Positions 57,885 to 64,000 of a DNA stretch of 64,000 nt are shown here, piece after piece. Each line of letters opens with the position of its first letter. Position 1 is the stretch's first letter. Source of the stretch: Cocos nucifera (lineage: Eukaryota > Streptophyta > Magnoliopsida > Arecales > Arecaceae); assembly GCA_006176705.1 (NCBI GenBank), contig QRFJ01000373.1:432705-496704 (forward strand), read 5' to 3'. The position numbers and the translations under genes were made by a program. The notes beneath the pieces are model-generated. The model did no database searches and was not told the DNA's origin. It worked only from the letters and a program-made list of their open reading frames with translations.

Positions 57885-59095
57885 CTAGGAGAAGGACTTC
57901 TTCGTGCCCTTCTATCGGAGCTTCCTTGATGATGAGCTCAAGAAGAAGTTCGGGCTCGCTTGCACTCGGAGGGAGGGTCCGTAAGCATGGCCGAGCATCA
58001 TTCGGCCCTCCTATGAAACCTCCTAAGGAAGAACTTCATGCCCTTTTATCAGGACTTCCTTGATGATGAGCTCGAGGAAGAGTTCGGCCTTGCTTGCACT
58101 CGGAGGAAGCCCGTGACCACGGTCGAACTTCATTCCACCCTCCTGTGAAGCCTCCTGGGGGAGAACTTCATGCCCTTTTATTGAAGCTTCCTTGACGATG
58201 AGCTTGAGGGAGAGTTCGACCTCACTTGCGCTCGAGGGGAGTCCATGAGCACGATCGAACTTTATTCCATCCTCCTATGAAGCCTTCTAGGAAAGAACCT
58301 CATGCCCTTTTATCAGAGCTTCCTTGACGACGAGTTTGAGGGGGAGTTCGATCTCGCTTGCGCTCGAAGAAAGTCCATGAGCATGGACGAGCTTCATTCG
58401 GCCCTCCTGTAAAACATCCTGAGGGAGAACTTCATGTTCTTTTATCGGAGCTTCCTTAACAACGAGCTTGAGGGGGAGTTCGGTCTCGCTTGCGCCTAGG
58501 GGGAGCCTATGAGCGCAGCTGAACTTCATTCCATCCTCCTACAAAGCCTCATGGGGGAGAACTTCATGCCCTTTTTGTCGGAGCTTTCTTAACGATGAGC
58601 TCGAGGGGGAGTTCAGCCTCACTTGCGCTTAGGGGGAGCCTGTGGGCGTGGCCGAACTTCATTCGGCCCTCCTATGAAACCTCCTAGGGGAGAACTTCAT
58701 GTTCTTTTATCGGAGCTTCCTTGACGATGAGCTCGAGGGGAAGTTTGGCCTCACTTACGCTCGGAGGGAGCCATGAGCATGGTCGAATTTCATTCCACCC
58801 TCCTGCGAAGCCTCCTGAGGGAGAACTTCATGCCCTTTTGTTAGGACTTCCTTGACGACGAGCTCGAAGAAGAGTTCGGCCTCGCTTGCACTCGGGGGAA
58901 GCCCATGAGCGTGGTCGAGCTTCATTCGGCCCTCCTGTAAAATCTCCTGGGAGAGAACTTCATGTCCATTTGTCGGAGCTTCCTTGACGATGAGCTCGAG
59001 GAATAGTTCGGCCTCGCTTGTGTCTGGGGGGAACCCATGAGCACGGTCGAACTTCATTCGACCCTCCTATGAAACCTCATGGGGGGAGAACTCCT
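57885..59095 (-). repeat. Tandem array, about nine units of 132 bp (44 codons)
   Basis: The anchor GAACTTCATG occurs at 58031, 58163, 58295 (as GAACCTCATG), 58427, 58559, 58692, 58823 and 58955, giving spacings of 132, 132, 132, 132, 133, 131 and 132; a more diverged first unit begins near 57894. On the minus strand a unit reads MKFDHAHGLPPSASEAELF, then ELVVKEAPTKGHEVLPQE and a short linker. Stop-free stretches last 80-100 codons (58287-58529 and 58755-59057) but the whole array is not open. This is the same strand as the element. Whether it ever encoded protein is unknown. Confidence 0.92.
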
Positions 59096-59505
59096 ACTCT
59101 CTATTTCTCCTTCCTAAGGGCGATGGATATGCTAGGCTAAATACTCTTTTTTGGGATCGATTTTCGACATTCTGATTGCAGATTTTCTGATGAAGTCATC
59201 ATCGGGGGCTACCGCATGGCCTGCACCATCTCGGTGAGGTCCTGAACCCGCTGCATCAGTAGGTTGAACTACTTCAGATCTATCATGGCCATCGATGGAG
59301 GTGGAGGTTAAAGTACCGATGATGGAGCAAGAGTGGATGGATCTGACTCAGATCTGACAGCAGACGCGATAGATTTTTGGGTGGTCGCCTTCTTTTGAGG
59401 TATTTTTTGAGATCGAGGATGAGGACGAAGATGAACCTTAGAGAAGAAGGTTGGCAGGGTCGGTTGAGCACTCTTTTAAGAATAAGGGTACCTTAGAGAC
59501 AGAGG

Positions 59506-59523
59506 CCCTTCCTCTAGCGCCAA
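59506..59523 (-). other. Putative primer-binding site
   Basis: TTGGCGCTAGAGGAAGGG on the minus strand, three bases inside the right LTR boundary. The position and TGGCGC-type start fit a plant Gypsy-related primer site; I have not matched it to a specific tRNA. Confidence 0.5.
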
Positions 59524-59526
59524 TTT

Positions 59527-60819
59527 TGTTGTCGTAGAATCTGATCGACGTTGGAATGAGCTGGAGTGGAGGAGGATGAGGTCGCCGTTGGAGATCTACA
59601 AAATAAAGTTTCATCCAGAGTCGGTGGTGGTGGCTTCGATGGAACCCTTCGACGATCAAGTTAGCTCTTCTGGCCAACAAAAATGGAGTGCTCAAGCGAG
59701 AGCTCAGCAGAGTTTCAGAAAGAAAAAGAGAGCTTAAAGCTTAAAGAAAACATATCTGGAGAGTCCCTATATATAGGTGGAGCTTGATTGATAGTAACAA
59801 CTGCAGCTGTCTGACAGCGGACCGCTCGAGATCTGATAGAGTTCGATATGGAGAGAAAGATATCGTCAGGCTGATGGTGACAGCCATACCGTCCGATAGT
59901 GGGCCACTCGAGGTTTGGCAGAGTCAGTCACGAAGGAAGGCACCGTCTGTAGCATCGTCTGTGGCAGACTGATGGCGATCGCTCATCGAGATTTAATAAT
60001 GGTAGCTCTGAGAAAGCAAGCGTTGGTTGATGAACTTCGGTATATATCAATTTCAGGAGAGTTCGAACTCTTGAAGAAAATACGTCTAGAGGGGATTATC
60101 CTAGAGTAATCCATTGGAGGAATTTGACTGAGGAAGAAGTCCGAAAGAAGTTCGACTTTCGCAGACATCCGACTGAAGGAGTGCGGAGGGAGTCCGACTT
60201 CTGTAGACGTCCGACTGAAGGAGAAGCTCAGAAGAAGCTCGGCTCTCATAGGCATCCAACGGAAGGAGTGCGGAGAGAGTTCAGCTCTCGTAGGAGTCCG
60301 ACTGTAGGAGCAATTCGGAAGGAGTTTGACTTCCGTAGGCATCCGACTGAAGAAGTGTGGAGGGAGTTTGGCTCTCGTAGGTATTCGATTGGGGCTCGGT
60401 CGTTGAGAAGTTCGGTCAACTGAAGAGATTTTGCTGGGACTCGATCGCTAGGAAGTTCGACCGAAAAAAAAGTTTGGAAGGAGCTCGGCTCCCGTAGGCA
60501 TCTGATAGGAAGAGTGCAGAGGAAGTTTGGCTCTCGTAGCAGTCCGACTATAGGAGCAATCTGGAAGAAGTTCGACTTTCATAGGCATCCAACTGAAGGA
60601 GTGCGGAGGAAGTTCGGCTCTCGTAGGAGTCCGACTGGGGCTCGATCGCTGAGAAGTTCGATCGACTGAAAAGATTTCGCTAGGACTCGATCACTGGAGA
60701 GTTCGACCGACTGAAAGAGTTCGGCTAAGATTTGGCCACTGAAGTTCTTCCATGATCATCGATTGCATTGGGCCAAGCATCAGGCTGAACTTTGATAGGA
60801 GCGGGGTTTATCTCCAACA
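59527..60819 (-). repeat. 5' LTR of the LARD-like element
   Basis: On the minus strand it runs from TGTTGGAGATAAACCCCGCT to TCTACGACAACA. It is 1293 bases against 1338 for its partner, the difference being mostly repeat-unit number. It also carries the GGAGTGCGGAG-type tandem units. Confidence 0.9.
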
Positions 60820-60824
60820 CTACT
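60820..60824. repeat. Target-site duplication CTACT, right copy
   Basis: Follows the CCAACA end of the right LTR; see the left copy at 53941. Confidence 0.9.
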
Positions 60825-62280
60825 GTTAGAAAAAGAAACTGCAACAAAATTATCACAATAAATTCTTAGCAGCTTGGAAATAGAATCCATAACTCCAAGC
60901 CCTAAGATGAATTTTCTCAACTATAGAGCATGTGAGGAAGCCTCATAGCAGTTTATATATTCAGCTTTCATAGTAGAGCAAACAATAATGCACTATTTTG
61001 TGCTCCTCTATGAAATTGCTCCACTAGCTAATAGAAAGATGTAAAATAATATGGACTTTCTACTATCGAAACAACCAACATAATCTGCATTTGAATAATC
61101 AATCACCTCTAATTGATCAGTCATCCTATAAGTAAGCATATAGTCTTTAGTTTTCTGAAGATATCACATCATCTTCTTGGCAGCTTTTCAGTGGTCCATA
61201 CCTGGATCACTTTGATATCTACCAAGCATTTTCAAAATAAAACTGATATCATGATGAGTACATACTTGAGCATTCATCAAACTATCCACTACATATGCAT
61301 AGGATATATTCTTTATCTGATTTCTCTCAATCTCATTCTTAAATACTGAAATTTACTGAATTTATCATCTTTAATGATTGGCACTTTACTTGATGAGCAG
61401 CTTGACATTCTAAACCTGTTTAGGATCTTAATAATATAATTTCTCTAAGATAAACTAAGTAACCTCTTATTTCTATCACGATGGATTTCTATACCAAGAA
61501 TATAAGAAGCGTCTTTCATATCTTTCATGTCAAAATATTCGAAAAAAAAACTTTTAGCTCCATGCAAGAGGCCCAAATTATTGCTGGCTAGTAAAATATC
61601 ATCCACATACAGTATCAAAAATATAAACTTACTTTTATTTACCTTCAGATATATACATTGATCAATAATATTTTATTTAAATTCGAAGAAAATAATGATA
61701 TGATTAAACTTTAAGTACCATTGCCTGAAAGTTTGTTTAAGATCATATATAGATTTTTTTAATTTACATACTAGTCTTTTATTTTTTTGCACTAAAAATC
61801 CTTCAGGCTATTCAATATACATCTCTTTTTTTAAATCTCCATTCAAGAATATAGTCTTGACATCCATTTAATGTAGCTCTAAATCAAAATAAGCTACTAA
61901 TATCATACTGTTCAAGAAATTTGGCAAAAGATCCAAGATTACGGTCAGATTCATCATATCTGCCATAGTATTCACCACTCTTATCAGATCTCATAATCTT
62001 AATTTTTCTGTCCAACTGATTTTCTATTTCAACTTTGTATGCCTTAAAGACTTCTAAAGTTTTAGACTTTTCATATAATAGAAAAATATAACTATAATAT
62101 GAGAAATCATCGATAAAGATAATAAAATACTTTTACCCTCTAAAACAAGGTATAAAATGGCTACAAATATTGGTATATATCAATTCTAAAAGTTCTTGAC
62201 TTCTAGTGGCATTTTTTTTTAATTTTTAATTTATTTTTTTAATGTAATCGATAAACATACTAAAATTACTAAAATCTAGA
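60825..62280 (-). pseudogene. Base Copia element: RNase H start and reverse transcriptase, decayed
   Basis: On the minus strand: IYCDNFVAVSFSNS (RNase H) at about 60830-60875, then upstream reverse transcriptase words including ILYVDDILLASNNLGLLHG around 61580-61625 (YVDD present), FDMKDMKDASYILGIEI around 61500-61550, and weaker integrase-to-RT linker pieces near 61800-62100. Many stops and frameshifts. This is the Copia element that was later split by the LARD-like and Angela-like insertions. Confidence 0.85.
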
Positions 62281-63140
62281 TTTCATAAAATACCTTTCTT
62301 AATCAATCTAGTCATCCTTTCTTTTGATATATGACCTAATCGCTTATGCCATAGCATTGAAGAACTCACATTTACAATACCATATTTTATTCCGACATTG
62401 ATATTTAAAACAAGCAAAGATTGTTCAAAAGAAGAATCCAAATTTAATTTATATAATACATTATACAATATTTCAGTATCAATAAAAATAATTTTTTTTA
62501 TTAATTTAAAATTTAAATTTATAAAAATAAATAAAAAAAATTTTAAATTGAGTTTTGGTAAAGAAATTAAATTTCTACATACAGAAGGAACATAAAAGAT
62601 ATTATGTAGATCTAATTAAAATTTGGTGTCTATAATGAATCTGTAGGTTCCGATTGTAATAATCTTAGACTTCATCCAATTCTCCATAAAGATCCACCAT
62701 TCTCTATCATTTGGTTTCCAGCTTAAAAGGAATTCTTTCATTGAATTGAAAACATGAATTGCAGCATCCGAATCAATCCACCAAGTATTAAAAGGAACAT
62801 TAATGAAATTAGTTTCGAAATAAATAAATAATAAGAGAATATCCTTCTTTTCGAATCATTTTCTTTTTTTCTCACAATCCTTCTTGATATGTTCTTCCTT
62901 CTTGTAGAAAAAATATTTTAATTTATAAAAAAATTTTATTGATGGATTGCTGGATCCTTTATTTTCTTTCTTCGCCTTCTTTTTCTTAGGACACTCCTGT
63001 GAAACTATGTAAACAAATGGGATCTCTTCCTATTTCAATCTCTCTTCCTCTTGCACACATTAGGAGATGAGTTCATTCATTGTCCATGATTCCTTATGTG
63101 TGTTGTAATAAATCTTAAATTAGATAAACTGGGATGGAAG
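62281..63140 (-). pseudogene. Base Copia element: pre-integrase and protease region, decayed
   Basis: 62283-62468 (minus) is open and ends MLWHKRLGHISKERMTRLIKKGIL, the gag-pre-integrase motif with its His and Cys region partly lost. Further right, at about 62770-63000, a basic and cysteine-poor tract remains where gag knuckle and protease should be. No intact active site was found. Confidence 0.75.
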
Positions 63141-63144
63141 AGAA

Positions 63145-63853
63145 TTGAGAACAAATTGGACAAGAAAATTTTTAGATACTATCATGTCCAAATCATTTAA
63201 TTTTTCAGCTATATCAAGCATTTTTATAATATCCTTTCGTGCTTCAGAAAATCCATTATATTTCATAAAGATTAATTTATTCATTAGAATATCAGCTAAG
63301 ACTTTACTTAATCTGATAAACTATTGTTGTACAAAGAAAAAATCCTCAAAGGCCAATTTATTATCCAAAATGGATCCCCTATTGTCTCCGCTATATAACT
63401 TTTAATAATCATGAGAGATAATATATTTGAATGCTCCCACTTTTTAGATAATTTCTTACGATCAGAAAAACTAGTGGGAGTAAGTGAATCTGGCTGAGAC
63501 TTACGAAGGGCCAAATCTAAATCTAGACATTTTAAAATAATTAGAAGCCGTTCGTGCCAATCAGAATAATTTGATCCATTCGATACGAAAATATTAGATA
63601 GATGCGATGAGAGTGAAGCAGGAGTTATAGCTGTAAATAATAAAATATGCTTATAATAACCGACATGATGCATATTCCATAATATAATGTTGCTAATAAC
63701 ACTTATTATATAACTATAAAACATCTTTGGACAAGAATCATAGCATATAATAAGTGTCGCAACTAATTTAATTATAAATTTAGATATAATAAACAATGTC
63801 AAAACATGCATCATATAAATCATAACTAATAATAATATAAAATATATAAGCAA
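63145..63853 (-). pseudogene. Base Copia element: gag N-terminal part
   Basis: In the minus frame at 63308-63853, from about 63640 leftwards, the sequence reads SNIFVSNGSNYSDWHERLLI, LKCLDLDLALRKSQPDSL and KKWEHSNILSLMIIKSYIAETIGD, a typical Copia gag (UBN2-type) start. Upstream residues in the same frame are AT-rich leader, not gag. The frame ends near 63308. The 5' LTR should lie to the right, past the window edge. Confidence 0.85.
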
Positions 63854-64000
63854 AAATAATAATTATGGTATGTACATATAATTTATATTTAAACTATAAT
63901 CCATCATATTAGTTATACTTTTAGTGGTTTAACTAACTATGATTATAAAAATCTGTGGTTATTTTCACCTTTAGGTGTAGAACTCCTCATCTTTATGCAA
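63854..64000. other. Leader of the base Copia element, no gene seen
   Basis: AT-rich; a GCATAAAGATGA word at the very end (minus strand) also occurs in the LTR-like piece near 46585-46600, consistent with the 5' LTR starting around here, but the match is short. Confidence 0.35.

Larger units (their letters stand above)
53946..60819 (-). mobile_element. Non-autonomous LTR retrotransposon (LARD-like), 6.9 kb
   Basis: TG...CA bounded, with direct LTRs 53946-55283 and 59527-60819 and CTACT target duplications. Minus orientation is shown by a purine tract GGGAGGCTGGGGGCTAT reading into the left LTR (55284-55300 region) and a putative primer-binding site TTGGCGCTAGAGGAAGGG just inside the right LTR (59506-59523). 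The 4.2-kb interior contains no reverse transcriptase, integrase or protease. It is made of three successive tandem-repeat arrays. A gag-like start may remain near 59230-59470 (LMQRVQDLTEMVQAM on the minus strand). Such elements depend on enzymes of an autonomous relative, probably Gypsy type; that dependence is inferred. Confidence 0.88.

Noticed and set aside
57885..59095. CRISPR array
   Set aside because: Units are contiguous 132-bp tandem repeats without spacers, within a plant retroelement.

Overview
This window looks like nuclear DNA from a monocotyledonous flowering plant, most plausibly a palm. The evidence is intron-bearing plant genes (TGA-type bZIP, a small complex I subunit, a coiled-coil NLR immune receptor, a BAH/agenet chromatin protein, a formin relic, a GID1-like carboxylesterase), plant LTR retrotransposons of the Tat (Gypsy) and Angela-like (Copia) kinds, and AT-rich intergenic DNA. 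The palm assignment is an inference. No rRNA, tRNA, CRISPR array or prokaryotic operon was recognised.

Layout. 1-14.8 kb is retrotransposon DNA: the edge of a minus-strand Angela-like LTR (1-305), two GC-rich non-coding LTR-type elements in the same orientation (about 385-2105 and 2405-5935), a minus-strand LTR-like block (about 5950-7600), and a decayed Tat-lineage Gypsy element on the plus strand (8.5-14.3 kb) followed by a polypurine tract and LTR-like start. 14.8-44.4 kb is the gene-bearing section: the 3' half of a TGA bZIP gene (15.4-16.6 kb), a direct duplication holding two copies of a complex I subunit gene (17.8-20.1 kb), a single-exon carboxylesterase (minus, 21.4-22.4 kb), an apparently complete CC-NB-LRR gene (minus, 29.9-32.6 kb), a formin FH2 pseudogene (minus, 36.6-37.9 kb), and a six-exon BAH/agenet gene (minus, 39.3-44.1 kb).

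46.5-64 kb is a nest of retroelements. A decayed minus-strand Copia element forms the base (LTR-like piece ending at 46835; gag at 63.3-63.6 kb). It was split twice. The first insert is a plus-strand Angela-like Copia element (47165-53577, target duplication TCAAA). The second is a non-autonomous minus-strand LTR element of 6.9 kb (53946-60819, target duplication CTACT) whose interior is three different tandem-repeat arrays, one with a near-constant 132-bp period equal to 44 codons.

The most interesting points are the two precisely bounded nested insertions; the scrambled but TSD-flanked Angela-like element with an internal duplicate of its RT/RNase H end; the repeat-built non-autonomous element; the two complex I gene copies with complementary defects; and an NLR whose MHD-type motif has Gly in place of Asp. 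Host genes do not form an operon; each is an independent locus.
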